Shown: positions 26,097-36,341, counted from the first letter of the stretch. The stretch is 43,718 nucleotides of DNA from Bacteroidota bacterium (GCA_947448725.1 CANFOM010000020.1:1-43718); one strand, 5' to 3'. Notes: generated by a model not told the origin, from the letters alone. Numbers and translations are program-made.

Positions 26097-29000
26097 ATGT
26101 CGACCATTAATAAAATAAAACAAAAGTTTAAAGAATTTAAACCTACCTCTTGGAGTATTACCAATAAGACCTCTATCTATTTGATAATGCTATTCTTAAG
26201 CTTAGGTGGGATTTATCAATTCTTAACACTTCCAAAAGAACAATTTCCTGAAGTAGTCATACCCAATATTTTTGTACAAACCATTTATGTTGGTAACTCT
26301 CCAAAAGATATCGAAAATTTAGTAACACGTCCCATTGAAAAGCAAATTAAAAGCATCAGTGGTGTAAAAATAAGTAAGTTCACCTCTACTTCTCAACAAG
26401 ATTTTTCGGCGATTACCGTTGAATTTAGTACGGATGTAAAACCAGAATTGGCTTTACAAAAAGTAAAAGATGCCGTAGATAAAGCAAAGGCCGATTTGCC
26501 CAATGATTTAACACAGGATCCTAGAGTGATAGAATTGAATATTAGTGACATGCCTATTATGTCTGTTAATATTAGTGGAAATTATAGCCCGGTTCAATTA
26601 GCAAAATATGCAGACGATTTAAAAGATAAACTAGAAGGTATTCCACAAATCAATAGAATTGATTTAGTGGGTGCTCCCGAAAGAGAGTTTCAAATTAATG
26701 TTGATAATTTTCGTATGCAAAGCTCAGGCATCACTTTTGATGACATCAGCGCTGCCATACAAAGAGAGAATCTAGATTTATCTGGGGGTTTATTAGAAGT
26801 GGGTAGCATGAACCGTAACCTTCAATTAAAAGGTCAATTAAAAAATGCGAATGACATTTCTAATATTATTGTGCGCAATACCAATGGCGCTCCTATTTAT
26901 TTGAGAGATGTAGCTAGAATTAAAGATACCGTTAAAAACAATGAGAGTTATGCACGCTTAGATGGTAAAAATGTATTGACTTTAAATATTATAAAGCGCA
27001 ATGGTGAAAATTTAATTGCCACTTCCGATGCAGTGAAAAAAATTGTGGAAGAAGCAAGAGCCAATGATTTACCTAAAGATGTTAAAGCAGTTATTTCGGG
27101 GGATCAAAGTATTAGAACCAGAAGTTCATTTACCGACTTAGTTAACTCTATTGTGATTGGATTTATTTTAGTGTTGGTGGTATTGATGTTTTTTATGGGG
27201 GTAACCAATGCCTTTTTCGTAGCCTTATCGGTACCACTTAGTATGTTTGTGGCCTTTGTATTATTACCTGCAGGCGACTTAGTAGTGGGGTCACATATTA
27301 CCTTAAATTTTATGGTATTATTTGCGCTCTTATTTGGCTTGGGGATTATTGTAGATGATGCGATTGTGGTGATCGAAAACACCCACCGTATTTTTGTTCA
27401 GGGCAAAGGAAAATTAACTGCAACCACCTCTGCTAAAATGGCTGCAGGTGAAGTGTTTGTTCCAGTGTTAGCTGGTACTATTACCACTTTAGCGCCATTT
27501 TTCCCATTATTATTCTGGCCTGGTATCATTGGTAAATTCATGGTGTATTTGCCTGCGATGTTAATTTTTACATTGGCAGCCTCTTTAGTAGTTGCCTTTA
27601 TTATGAACCCAGTTTTTGCCGTTGATTTTATGAATCATGAGGAAGAAAAATCAACAGCACCTAAATCGGCCATATTTAAGAAAAAGAATTTTTGGATTCC
27701 TATTGGTATTGGTATTTTACTGGACTTGATGGGATTCACCTTCTTAGGAAATTTATTGATCTTCTTTATGCTATTGGTAGTTGCTAATACCTATTTCATT
27801 ACCGATTTAATTGAGAAATTTCAAACCTATACCCTTCCTAAATTAATGGAGAATTACGAAAGAATTTTGCGTCGTGCTTTAAGTGGATGGAGGCCTGCAA
27901 AATTAATAATTGGAACTTTTGTTTTATTAATAGTATCCTTCGTAGTTTTTGGAATTAGTATTAAAACAGGCAGAGTAGGTATTGAATTTTTTCCAAAAGG
28001 CGATCCAAACCAAGTATTTGTATATTTAAAATTGCCAGTAGGTAGTAAAGTAAATTACACCGACTCCGTTACTAAAGTGCTTGAGAAAAAAGTAGCGAAA
28101 GCTTTGGAAATGAGTAACGATAAAAAGAACCCATTGGTGGAAAGTATCATTAGCAATGTAGCCATTGGTGCTAGTGATCCAATGACTGGAGATAGAAGTA
28201 CAAGATCAGAACTAGGTCGTGTTCAAGTGAACTTTATAGAATATGAAAAGCGTCATGGAAAATCAACCGCGCCTTATTTAGACGCCATTCGTGCCGAAAT
28301 GAAAGGAATTCCTGGTTCAGAAATTACTGTTACCCAAGAATCAAGTGGCCCGCCTACAGATCCTCCTATCAATATTGAAATTCAAGGAGAAGATTTTGAT
28401 AAACTGGTTAAAACAGCCGTGGGTTTAAAAAATTATTTAGATGCTGCACAAATTCCAGGTATCGATGGATTAAAAATGGATGTGGATTTAGTTAATCCTG
28501 AATTAACCTTAACAGTAGATAGAGACCGTGCTTTAATAGAAGGCGTAAGTAGCGCCCAAGTGGGTATGCAAATACGTACAGCCTTATTTGGTAAAGAAGT
28601 GTCTACTATTAAAGATGGCAAGGATGAATATAAAATTCAATTGAGAAACGAAGAATTACAAAGAAAAAATTTAGTAGATCTTTTAAATATGCGCTTATCT
28701 TTTAGAGATATGGCTGCAGGTGGAATGGTTAAAAATATTCCCATTAGTTCTCTTGTGAAAGTAGAGCCTACCAATACTTTTGGTAGTATTAAAAGAAAAA
28801 ATCAAAAACGTTTAATTCAACTTAGATCAAATGTTAAATTAGATCAGGGTTTTAATCCAACTGCAGTAAATGTGGTCATTGCTCAATACATTGAAAATTT
28901 TAAAGGCATTGCAGATGGGGTAACGGTAAAACAAACAGGAGAGAATGAACAACAATTAGAAACCGTAGCATTTTTAGGTAAAGCATTGGTGATTGCTTTA

Positions 29001-29690
29001 ATGCTTATTTTATTAACCTTGGTTTTACAATTTAATTCTATCTCTAAATCGGTTATTATTTTAACTGAAATTTTATTTAGTATCATTGGAGTTTTCTTAG
29101 GCTTTTCCATTTTCGGTATGAAAGTATCGGGTGTTATGACGGGACTAGGTATTGTAGGACTTGCTGGTATCGTAGTAAAAAATGGGATATTGGTGATAGA
29201 ATTTGCTGATGAATTAAGAGCGAGAGGGTATAAAACAAGAGAAGCCGTAATACAAGCAGGTAAGACTAGAATTATTCCTGTATTGTTAACTGCACTAGCC
29301 GCTATCTTAGGCTTCTTGCCTATTGCGATTGGTTTTAACATCAATTTTGTGACTTTATTTAGTGAGCTTAACCCCCATATTTTCTTTGGTGGAGATAATG
29401 TTGCCTTTTGGAAGCCATTAAGTTGGACCATTATTTATGGCTTGGCTTTTGCCTTTTTTATGACCTTATTTATTGTGCCAGCCATGTATATTATTGCCGA
29501 ACGTTTACGCAGACCCATGCGCCGTCATTTTGGAGGTAAATGGATTAGCTTTTTAGGCATTCCTCCATTAACATTTATTTTTATTCCTTTAATATTTATT
29601 ACTACATTTATACATAGAAGAAATGAAAAAAGAAGGATTGCGAATAACAATGCTAATGGCGATAAAATAATAAATGGTTCCTGGTATTAA
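26097..29690 (+). CDS. RND family inner-membrane efflux pump (AcrB/MdtB-like)
   Basis: This 1197-residue proton-driven exporter has the usual twelve membrane segments and two large periplasmic loops. The transmembrane 4 relay motif GLGIIVDDAIVVIEN supplies the two aspartates, and the transmembrane 10 region LAGIVVKNGILVIEF supplies the lysine. It is longer than AcrB (1049); part of the extra length is a linker with two hydrophobic stretches between the halves (about 515-570) and a basic C-terminal tail. The substrate (drugs, bile salts, lipids) cannot be read from the sequence. Metal specificity is less likely because typical CusA-like Met clusters are not seen. A GalM-like gene begins 26 bp downstream. 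Confidence 0.94.
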   Translation: MSTINKIKQKFKEFKPTSWSITNKTSIYLIMLFLSLGGIYQFLTLPKEQFPEVVIPNIFVQTIYVGNSPKDIENLVTRPIEKQIKSISGVKISKFTSTSQQDFSAITVEFSTDVKPELALQKVKDAVDKAKADLPNDLTQDPRVIELNISDMPIMSVNISGNYSPVQLAKYADDLKDKLEGIPQINRIDLVGAPEREFQINVDNFRMQSSGITFDDISAAIQRENLDLSGGLLEVGSMNRNLQLKGQLKNANDISNIIVRNTNGAPIYLRDVARIKDTVKNNESYARLDGKNVLTLNIIKRNGENLIATSDAVKKIVEEARANDLPKDVKAVISGDQSIRTRSSFTDLVNSIVIGFILVLVVLMFFMGVTNAFFVALSVPLSMFVAFVLLPAGDLVVGSHITLNFMVLFALLFGLGIIVDDAIVVIENTHRIFVQGKGKLTATTSAKMAAGEVFVPVLAGTITTLAPFFPLLFWPGIIGKFMVYLPAMLIFTLAASLVVAFIMNPVFAVDFMNHEEEKSTAPKSAIFKKKNFWIPIGIGILLDLMGFTFLGNLLIFFMLLVVANTYFITDLIEKFQTYTLPKLMENYERILRRALSGWRPAKLIIGTFVLLIVSFVVFGISIKTGRVGIEFFPKGDPNQVFVYLKLPVGSKVNYTDSVTKVLEKKVAKALEMSNDKKNPLVESIISNVAIGASDPMTGDRSTRSELGRVQVNFIEYEKRHGKSTAPYLDAIRAEMKGIPGSEITVTQESSGPPTDPPINIEIQGEDFDKLVKTAVGLKNYLDAAQIPGIDGLKMDVDLVNPELTLTVDRDRALIEGVSSAQVGMQIRTALFGKEVSTIKDGKDEYKIQLRNEELQRKNLVDLLNMRLSFRDMAAGGMVKNIPISSLVKVEPTNTFGSIKRKNQKRLIQLRSNVKLDQGFNPTAVNVVIAQYIENFKGIADGVTVKQTGENEQQLETVAFLGKALVIALMLILLTLVLQFNSISKSVIILTEILFSIIGVFLGFSIFGMKVSGVMTGLGIVGLAGIVVKNGILVIEFADELRARGYKTREAVIQAGKTRIIPVLLTALAAILGFLPIAIGFNINFVTLFSELNPHIFFGGDNVAFWKPLSWTIIYGLAFAFFMTLFIVPAMYIIAERLRRPMRRHFGGKWISFLGIPPLTFIFIPLIFITTFIHRRNEKRRIANNNANGDKIINGSWY

Positions 29691-29716
29691 AATAAATTAA
29701 TAAAAAAGAAGTAATT

Positions 29717-30853
29717 ATGAAAAAAAACGTAGTGGGTAGCTTATTATTATTGTGCTTTTTAACCATGTTAAATCTGGCTTGCTCAAATAATAATTCAAAT
29801 AAAAATTCAATGTCGACAGCTAAAATCACCACACAAAGTTTTGGAACTTTTGAAGGTAAACCCGTAACAGAGTATACTTTAACCAATGGTAATGGTATGC
29901 AAGTAAGTTTGATTAATTATGGAGGTACACTTACCAAAATAATTACTCAAGCAAAAGATAGTACCTGGGGAGATGTAATTACCGGGTATGATTCATTATC
30001 TGGTTATACTCAAAATGGCAATCCTTATTTTGGTGCCTTAATTGGAAGATATGCTAACCGCATTGCTAAAGGAACTTATACTGTTGATGGCGTTGTGTAT
30101 AAAGCGGCTATCAATAACAATGGTCAATCCTTACATGGTGGATTAAAAGGATTTGATAAAGTGTTATGGGATGCTGTTGTATTACCTGGAGACAGTAGTG
30201 TTCAATTAACTTATCTAAGTAAAGATGGCGAAGAAGGTTATCCTGGTAATTTAAAAGTACAAGTAGTGTATACTTTAACGGCTAACAATGCGGTTAAAAT
30301 AGAATATACCGCTAGCACTGATAAAACCACTGTTCTTAATTTAACCAACCATGCTTATTTTAATTTAACTGCGGGTAAATCACCTAATATTTATGATCAT
30401 CTTGTTCAAATAAATGCAGATAAATATACGCCAGTAGATACTTCATTAATTCCTACTGGTCAAATATTGGATGTAAAAGGTACCCCAATGGATTTCACAC
30501 AACCTAAGCGTGTGGGCCAAGACTTAGATAAAGTGGCTGGTGGCTACGATCACAATTGGGTTTTAAATAAAGCCGAAGGTTTGCAAGAAATTGCCAATGT
30601 ATATGAACCAATCAGTGGTCGTTATTTAACTGTGGCTACCACCGAACCTGGGATTCAATTTTATTCTGGTAATTTTTTAACAGGATCTTTAACGGGAACT
30701 AAGAAAGGAATTATTTATAACAAACATTATGCGTTGACTTTGGAAACGCAACATTTCCCTGATGGTCCTAATCAACCTAGTTTTCCAAGTACTTTATTAA
30801 AGCCAGGTGAAACCTATCACCAAACAACAGTGTATACTTTTTCTACGAAATAA
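29717..30853 (+). CDS. galM: Aldose 1-epimerase (mutarotase), lipoprotein
   Basis: This enzyme interconverts alpha and beta anomers of galactose and related sugars. The family residues are present: SLHGG with the first His, NHAYFNL with the second, and ETQHFPDGPN with the catalytic Glu. The N-terminus has a lipoprotein signal with lipobox LNLAC (Cys22), so it is predicted to sit in the periplasm or outer membrane rather than the cytoplasm. It is 26 bp after the RND gene and probably shares its transcript. galK lies convergent downstream across a terminator. Confidence 0.93.
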   Translation: MKKNVVGSLLLLCFLTMLNLACSNNNSNKNSMSTAKITTQSFGTFEGKPVTEYTLTNGNGMQVSLINYGGTLTKIITQAKDSTWGDVITGYDSLSGYTQNGNPYFGALIGRYANRIAKGTYTVDGVVYKAAINNNGQSLHGGLKGFDKVLWDAVVLPGDSSVQLTYLSKDGEEGYPGNLKVQVVYTLTANNAVKIEYTASTDKTTVLNLTNHAYFNLTAGKSPNIYDHLVQINADKYTPVDTSLIPTGQILDVKGTPMDFTQPKRVGQDLDKVAGGYDHNWVLNKAEGLQEIANVYEPISGRYLTVATTEPGIQFYSGNFLTGSLTGTKKGIIYNKHYALTLETQHFPDGPNQPSFPSTLLKPGETYHQTTVYTFSTK

Positions 30854-30875
30854 TTTGTAAGATTTTATATCATTT

Positions 30876-30915
30876 AAAAAAGACTAGCCTCCTAAACAAG
30901 AGCTGGTCTTTTTTT
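30876..30915. terminator. Bidirectional terminator between galM and galK
   Basis: Arms AAGACTAGC (880-888) and GCTGGTCTT (902-910) pair with one wobble, and the stem extends with flanking A-T pairs (876-879 with 911-914). On the plus strand a T-run follows; on the minus strand the A-run supplies one too. It serves the convergent genes and reaches the last base of the galK stop. Confidence 0.8.
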
Positions 30916-32107
30916 ATTTTAGTAAGTGGGTACCCTCTTCGATACTAGTCACATACACTACTAATTCCTTATTGGTTTGCTTAGCATAACTAGCTGCCAC
31001 TTGTTGAGTAACAGCATCTAGGGCAGCTTTTTTTATAATATTGATAGTACAACCTCCAAAGCCTGCGCCCATCATTCTTGCGCCAATTACGTTTTGATTG
31101 TCTTTTACTGCTTCCACTAAAAAATCTAATTCTGGACAACTTACTTCATACAATTTAGATAAGCCTTCATGGGTTTCAAACATTTTTTTACCAAAGGCTT
31201 GCATAGCGCCTACTTCTAAATCTTTTACAGCAGCTTGTACACGTAGTATTTCGGCAACCATATATTTACATCGCTTGTATATTTTGTGCGGCGTATCCGT
31301 TGAAGGACCTAGATAAGTTTCCACTTGCTCCATGGTAACATCTCGCAAAGTTTTTACTAATGGATGCATTTGTTGAATGCGTTGAACACCTTGCTCACAC
31401 TCTTGTCTACGGGTATTATATTCCGACGAAGCTAGTGCATGCTTTATTTGTGTATCAAACAAAACAATACTATAATCTGTTAAGTCGAGTGGATAATAGT
31501 GAAAATCTAAACTAGCACAGTCCAATAAGATTACTTTATTTTTTTGTCCATGTAAACTCGCGAACATATCCATTAAGCCGCATTTAACTCCAGCAAAATC
31601 ATTTTCTGCTTTTTGTGCCATTAAGGCCATTTCCATTTTATTAAATTGTAGTTCATACAATTCGTTGATGGCAAACAATACGGCACACTCCACCGCCGCA
31701 GAGCTAGATAAGCCTGCACCGCTAGGGATATTCCCTTTGATACAAATATCAAATCCCTTATTAATCGCTTCCAGTTGACTAAGGTTATTATTTTTACTAG
31801 CGGATATTGTATTAATTGCCTGGTACACCACACCAATAATATAATTTACCCATTGGCTTGAATGCGGTTTTAAATTTTGAATACTTACAGTTGCTGTTTT
31901 ATTTAAGTCAATGGCCGCCATATGTATATTCCCATCTGTTCTTTTTCCAATAGCCACTTGTACATATTTATCAATTGCAGCAGGTAAAACAAAGCCATTA
32001 TTGTAGTCGGTATGTTCCCCAATTAAATTAATGCGCCCTGGTGATTGTACAGCCAAACTAGGGATATAATTAAAATGAGTAAAAAAATGTGTGCTGATAG
32101 CTGACAT
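30914..32107 (-). CDS. galK: Galactokinase
   Basis: This enzyme phosphorylates alpha-D-galactose at C1 in the Leloir pathway. The galactokinase signature GRINLIGEHTDYNNGFVLP is at about 24-42, the ATP motif GAGLSSSAAVECA near 130, and MMGAGFGGCTINI near 343. The length of 397 residues is standard. It is 24 bp after the aminotransferase gene. galT and galE are not in the window, so the rest of the pathway must be elsewhere. The convergent galM supplies the anomer this kinase uses. Confidence 0.96.
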   Translation of the reverse strand: MSAISTHFFTHFNYIPSLAVQSPGRINLIGEHTDYNNGFVLPAAIDKYVQVAIGKRTDGNIHMAAIDLNKTATVSIQNLKPHSSQWVNYIIGVVYQAINTISASKNNNLSQLEAINKGFDICIKGNIPSGAGLSSSAAVECAVLFAINELYELQFNKMEMALMAQKAENDFAGVKCGLMDMFASLHGQKNKVILLDCASLDFHYYPLDLTDYSIVLFDTQIKHALASSEYNTRRQECEQGVQRIQQMHPLVKTLRDVTMEQVETYLGPSTDTPHKIYKRCKYMVAEILRVQAAVKDLEVGAMQAFGKKMFETHEGLSKLYEVSCPELDFLVEAVKDNQNVIGARMMGAGFGGCTINIIKKAALDAVTQQVAASYAKQTNKELVVYVTSIEEGTHLLK

Positions 32108-32131
32108 GTAATAACTTGGTTGTTGTTGAAT

Positions 32132-33268
32132 TTATACTTTTAATAAGCAGGCTGCTGCCGCCTCTAAGGTTTCTGTTTTTTTGGCAAAACATAATCGTAT
32201 TACTTTATGGTCTGTAGCATTTTGATAAAAAGCAGACATCGGTATGACGGCTATACCAAAATCTTTAACCAATCTTTCAGCAAACACTTTATCCGACTCA
32301 TCAGATAGCGCTTCATACCTGTAACTTTCAAAATAAGATCCAGAGGAAGGAATATATTTAAATTGAGTATTGGCTAATAAGCTTCTTAAATAATCTCTTT
32401 TTTCTTGGTACATGGTACCCAAAGTTAAATAGGCTTCCCTATTATTCATGTATTCGGCAATCCCTAACTGCTTAGGGGTATCACAACTAAACGCATTAAA
32501 TTGATGTACTTTTCGGTATTCTTTCATAAGTGCAGCAGGAGCAACACAATACCCTAATTTCCAGCCCGTACAATGATAGGTTTTACCAAATGAGAAGCAA
32601 ACAAAACTGCGTGCGAACAAATCTGGATACTTCATGGCTGTCTCGTGTTGCTTATTGTCATAAATTAAATGCTCATAAACCTCATCACTAATTAAATATA
32701 AGTTATTAGTAAGCACAATTTCTTGTAATTGTAATAAATCTTCCTTAGTCATGACTACCCCAGTTGGATTATGAGGTGTATTGACCAATATGGCTTTTGT
32801 TTTTTTAGTAATGGCGTCACTCACCTTATCCCATGGAATACTATAGTTGGGAAATTCTAAAGCAATAGGTACGACCACGCCTCCATTAAATGTAATATTA
32901 GGAATATAACTATCGTAGGCCGGTTCAAAAATAATCACTTCGTCTCCAGGTTGAATGATAGTGGAGAAGGCAGTAAAAATAGCATAAGTGCCTCCTGGGG
33001 TAACTGTTATTTCTGTTTCTGGATCAATAGCAGTCTGGTATAAAAAATTTATTTTTTCTGCAAGCCTTTCACGTAAAAGGGGTAACCCATAAGTATGCGC
33101 ATATTGATTTCCTCCAGCATGCATGGCATCCGAAACACAATTAATCAATGTTTCGCTCATGGGAAAATCTGGAAACCCTTGTCCTAAATTAATAGCCTTA
33201 TGTTGAACTGCTAATTGGCTCATGACTGTAAAAATACTCGTGCCAATAGTTGGGAGCTTAGATTGCAT
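32132..33268 (-). CDS. Class I/II PLP aminotransferase (YbdL/methionine aminotransferase-like)
   Basis: This 378-residue fold-type I aminotransferase resembles the YbdL/kynurenine aminotransferase group. The PLP lysine segment SFGKTYHCTGWKLGYC is near residue 220, with NTPHNPTGVV (about 166-175) and SDEVYEHL (about 198-205). Family members use methionine, aromatic amino acids or kynurenine with 2-oxo acids, often in methionine salvage; the substrate here is not certain. It is 13 bp after the TolC-like gene and 24 bp before galK, likely one transcript though functionally unlike its partners. It is not IlvE, which has a different fold. Confidence 0.88.
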   Translation of the reverse strand: MQSKLPTIGTSIFTVMSQLAVQHKAINLGQGFPDFPMSETLINCVSDAMHAGGNQYAHTYGLPLLRERLAEKINFLYQTAIDPETEITVTPGGTYAIFTAFSTIIQPGDEVIIFEPAYDSYIPNITFNGGVVVPIALEFPNYSIPWDKVSDAITKKTKAILVNTPHNPTGVVMTKEDLLQLQEIVLTNNLYLISDEVYEHLIYDNKQHETAMKYPDLFARSFVCFSFGKTYHCTGWKLGYCVAPAALMKEYRKVHQFNAFSCDTPKQLGIAEYMNNREAYLTLGTMYQEKRDYLRSLLANTQFKYIPSSGSYFESYRYEALSDESDKVFAERLVKDFGIAVIPMSAFYQNATDHKVIRLCFAKKTETLEAAAACLLKV

Positions 33269-33281
33269 GATTAAAGAAATG

Positions 33282-34616
33282 TTAAAAAGTAAGCTGGTTG
33301 GATAATCGCTTTAATTCTATTTCTGCAACTTTTGCTGTATAGCGTAAACTAACCAATCTAAACCCTGCATTTTCAAAACTTTGTTGGGCTTGTTTAACAT
33401 CTACCATAGTGGCCTGCCCCAATTGATATTTTTGCATCACCAATTGTAATAAGGACTGGGCCATGCCATAATTTTCAGATTCTATAGGTAATTGTTCTAT
33501 ACTATTTTTATAAGCATCAAAAGTTTTATAGGCATTGGTAAAAATATCTTTACTTAAACTTTGTGCTTGCAAGCCAGCATTCTGAGAATTTAATTTTGCA
33601 TTGGCTACATTTTTTTTAGCAGCTCCGCCAACATAAAGTGGTATGGATAAGTTCACACCAATAAATGGGCCGTAATTTTCATTTAGTAAACTAAACCCAG
33701 CTGCAGAACTACTACTACTAACATTATACCCAGTGCTTGCTCTTAAAGTTGGATACATCAAAGCTTTGGTTTCTTTTTCTAATTGTTGATTTATTTTTAT
33801 TTGAGTACTTAGTGCTGCTAATTGTGGATTATTGATTACGGCCTTTGAAATACTATTGTCCCCCTTGTCAAAGTTTAGTTTAGTATCAATTTGAATGGTA
33901 TCATTAATAATGAATGATGAGGATATATCTTCTTTATTGTTGATAGTTCTCGCTAAATCTGTTTTTGCTTGTGCAATAATTAATAATTGATTTTGTTTGC
34001 CTTGTTGTAATGCATTTAAATCTATATTAGATTGCAACATATCTGTTTGATTGGCAACACCTATTTGTTGTCTTGTTTTTACTATTTCTAACCGTTGTTG
34101 GCTAGCTTCAATAGATTTTTCAATCGTCTTTAAATAGGCTTGCTGACGAACTACATTGTAATATTGTTGCATTACTTGTGCAGTGGTATTTTGCATTTGT
34201 GATTGTAGTAAAAATCCATTTTGTTTTTCAATCATTGCCAAGCGATCTTTATAAGCCATGATTCTATAGCCATTAAAAATAATAACAGAAGCGGTAAGGC
34301 CTCCAGATAATGTATTGCCATCCACTCCAGTTTTGGTTGTGTTACGAGTGGGATCGGCAAATTTTTGTTCGATGGTGCTTATTGATTTATTATTATTGGC
34401 ACTTGCTGCAACAGTAGGTAAAGCACCTGCTACCCCTAAATCGTTGTTGTTTTTGGCGATCGCTAATGAATTTTCAACCAATTGAATATCATAACTATTT
34501 TTTAGGGCCGTTTTAATAGCTTCATTCAAGGTCATGGGTGGCTGCGCATTGGCTATTGTTGAATTACTTAGCAATGCTAAACAAGCGATAAAAAATATAT
34601 AAATTGATTTTTGCAT
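33282..34616 (-). CDS. Second TolC-family outer membrane protein
   Basis: This 444-residue protein has a signal peptide (hydrophobic about 6-24, ending near IANAQ) and the TolC repeat of coiled helices: MTLNEAIKTALKNSYDIQLV at the start and QKYQLGQATMVDVKQAQQSF near the C-terminus. Unlike the first TolC-like gene (23522), no adaptor or pump gene is adjacent, so it may serve a transporter encoded elsewhere. It heads the TolC-aminotransferase-galK group. A -7-like motif lies 30 bp upstream. Confidence 0.9.
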   Translation of the reverse strand: MQKSIYIFFIACLALLSNSTIANAQPPMTLNEAIKTALKNSYDIQLVENSLAIAKNNNDLGVAGALPTVAASANNNKSISTIEQKFADPTRNTTKTGVDGNTLSGGLTASVIIFNGYRIMAYKDRLAMIEKQNGFLLQSQMQNTTAQVMQQYYNVVRQQAYLKTIEKSIEASQQRLEIVKTRQQIGVANQTDMLQSNIDLNALQQGKQNQLLIIAQAKTDLARTINNKEDISSSFIINDTIQIDTKLNFDKGDNSISKAVINNPQLAALSTQIKINQQLEKETKALMYPTLRASTGYNVSSSSSAAGFSLLNENYGPFIGVNLSIPLYVGGAAKKNVANAKLNSQNAGLQAQSLSKDIFTNAYKTFDAYKNSIEQLPIESENYGMAQSLLQLVMQKYQLGQATMVDVKQAQQSFENAGFRLVSLRYTAKVAEIELKRLSNQLTF

Positions 34617-34646
34617 ACTATAAAATTAAGTGAGCCTATAATGAAA

Positions 34647-34654
34647 CAAAGATA
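34647..34654 (-). promoter_or_regulatory. Candidate -7 element for the TolC-aminotransferase-galK unit
   Basis: On the minus strand TATCTTTG matches TAnnTTTG exactly. A good -33 TTTG is not seen at the usual distance (the region reads ATTTCA). A start site near 34640 gives a leader of about 25 nt. Confidence 0.4.
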
Positions 34655-34686
34655 AATTACATCAGTGGTGAAATTATTTTGATTTA

Positions 34687-35403
34687 CTATCCAACCAAAG
34701 TACCTATTGCAGCCCCTTGAACTACTTTTAATAAATTTCCTGGCAAATTCATATCAAATACGATAATAGGTAATTTATTTTCCATACATAAAGTGAAGGC
34801 TGTGGTATCCATTACCTTTAAATTTTTAGTAATGCATTCTTGAAAGCTTATGGTTTCAAATTTAACCGCAGCTGGGTTCTTTTCTGGATCACTATCATAT
34901 ACCCCATCCACTCGAGTGCCTTTTAATATCACATCAGCCTTCATTTCAATAGCCCTTAAAGATCCTGCGGTATCTGTAGTAAAATAAGGATTACCAGTAC
35001 CTGCTCCAAAAATAACCACCCTCCCTTTCTCTAAGTGACGCAATGCTTTTCTACGAATATAGGGTTCTGCTATTTGATCCATGACAATGGCAGATTGTAA
35101 ACGAGTGTACACTCCAATTTTTTCAAGCATGGCTTGAATGGCCATTGCATTGATGACTGTAGCTAACATACCCATATAATCACCATGCGCACGTTCAATG
35201 CCGCTATCTGCTTCATTCATCCCCCTATAAATATTTCCGCCTCCAATCACTATTGCCACTTGGACACCTAAGTCAACCACTTGTTTAATTTCATTGGCAT
35301 ATTGCTCAATAATCTTAGGGTCAAATGGATCGCCATTTTTTTGGCTTCCCAATAATGCTTCCCCTGATAATTTCAATAATACGCGTTTGTATTTTGGCAA
35401 CAT
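34687..35403 (-). CDS. pyrH: UMP kinase
   Basis: This enzyme phosphorylates UMP to UDP in pyrimidine nucleotide synthesis; the bacterial form is a hexamer of the amino-acid-kinase fold. The N-terminus [14 protein letters not shown] (about 6-19), the [10 protein letters not shown] loop and the C-terminal [15 protein letters not shown] are typical. The length is 238 residues. It follows tsf after a strong terminator, so it is probably transcribed mostly from its own promoter. frr, its usual neighbour, is absent. Confidence 0.97.
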   Translation of the reverse strand: MLPKYKRVLLKLSGEALLGSQKNGDPFDPKIIEQYANEIKQVVDLGVQVAIVIGGGNIYRGMNEADSGIERAHGDYMGMLATVINAMAIQAMLEKIGVYTRLQSAIVMDQIAEPYIRRKALRHLEKGRVVIFGAGTGNPYFTTDTAGSLRAIEMKADVILKGTRVDGVYDSDPEKNPAAVKFETISFQECITKNLKVMDTTAFTLCMENKLPIIVFDMNLPGNLLKVVQGAAIGTLVG

Positions 35404-35446
35404 AGCTATACTTATTTTGTACTTGCAAGATAAGAATTTTGAGGCA

Positions 35447-35476
35447 ACAAAAAGGGTCCCGATTGCTCGGGACCCT
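35447..35476 (-). terminator. Rho-independent terminator after tsf
   Basis: Arms AGGGTCCCGA (453-462) and TCGGGACCCT (467-476) form a perfect 10-bp stem with a 4-base loop, and on the minus strand the stem ends in five T. It separates rplM-rpsI-rpsB-tsf from pyrH. Confidence 0.88.
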
Positions 35477-35507
35477 GTCTATTTAAATTCTTTAGAATTT
35501 TTTATTC

Positions 35508-36341
35508 TTAACCTAATGCCACGCGCTTAAATTCGGTCACTTTTAATGCACCATCCACCGATTTTACATATTCACCCACTGTTTTACCGCCATCTTTAAC
35601 GAAGGCTTGTGCTAGTAAGGTTTGCTCTTTAAAGAAAGCATTGATTTTACCTTCTGCAATTTTTGCAATCATTTCTTCTGGTTTTCCAGCCATTTTAGGA
35701 TCTTCCTTCATGGTGTCAATAATGATAGCTCTTTCACGGGCTACTGTTTCAGCAGGTACCGATTCAGGATCTACCGCTACTGGGTTCATCGCAGCAATTT
35801 GCATGGCTAAGTCCTTACCCACTTCAGCAGCGTCAGCACTTAAGCCAACCAATACACCCATTCTATAAGAACCATGTATATAAGAAGCTACATAAGGTGC
35901 GTCTACTCTTTCGAATTTAGCGACCCCAATTTTTTCTCCTATTGATGCTAATTTATCATTGATCATGTCAGACACTTTGGTGCCATTCACGCTTACTTCA
36001 TTTAATTCAGCAGCAGATTTTACATTGTTTGCAACAGCAGCATCAGCAATACTTTGCGCAAATGCAACAAACTCTGCATTTTTAGAAACGAAATCTGTTT
36101 CACAAGAAATACAAACTACAAAACCTGTTTTGTGATCTGCAGAAGTTTGTGCAATAATCACTCCTTCTTTTGCTTCACGGTCACTGCGTTTTGCTGCTAC
36201 TTTTTGTCCTTGCTTACGTAACCAATCTATCGCTGCTTCAAAATCGTTATTCGTTTCGGTTAATGCTTTTCTACAATCCATCATTCCAGCACCTGTTGCT
36301 TGACGTAATTTATTAATGTCAGCAGCTGTTATTGTACTCAT
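35508..36341 (-). CDS. tsf: Translation elongation factor Ts
   Basis: EF-Ts exchanges GDP for GTP on EF-Tu. The N-terminal UBA-like domain with KLRQATGAGMMDCRKAL (about 10-26) and CETDFVSKN near residue 80 are family hallmarks. The length is 277 residues. It follows rpsB after 112 bp that include a terminator-like hairpin, so its level may differ from S2. Confidence 0.97.
   Translation of the reverse strand: MSTITAADINKLRQATGAGMMDCRKALTETNNDFEAAIDWLRKQGQKVAAKRSDREAKEGVIIAQTSADHKTGFVVCISCETDFVSKNAEFVAFAQSIADAAVANNVKSAAELNEVSVNGTKVSDMINDKLASIGEKIGVAKFERVDAPYVASYIHGSYRMGVLVGLSADAAEVGKDLAMQIAAMNPVAVDPESVPAETVARERAIIIDTMKEDPKMAGKPEEMIAKIAEGKINAFFKEQTLLAQAFVKDGGKTVGEYVKSVDGALKVTEFKRVALG

Noticed and set aside
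32132..33268. Branched-chain aminotransferase (ilvE), the enzyme missing from the ilv cluster
   Set aside because: The SFGKTYHCTGWK motif is of fold-type I, YbdL-like enzymes; IlvE is fold-type IV.
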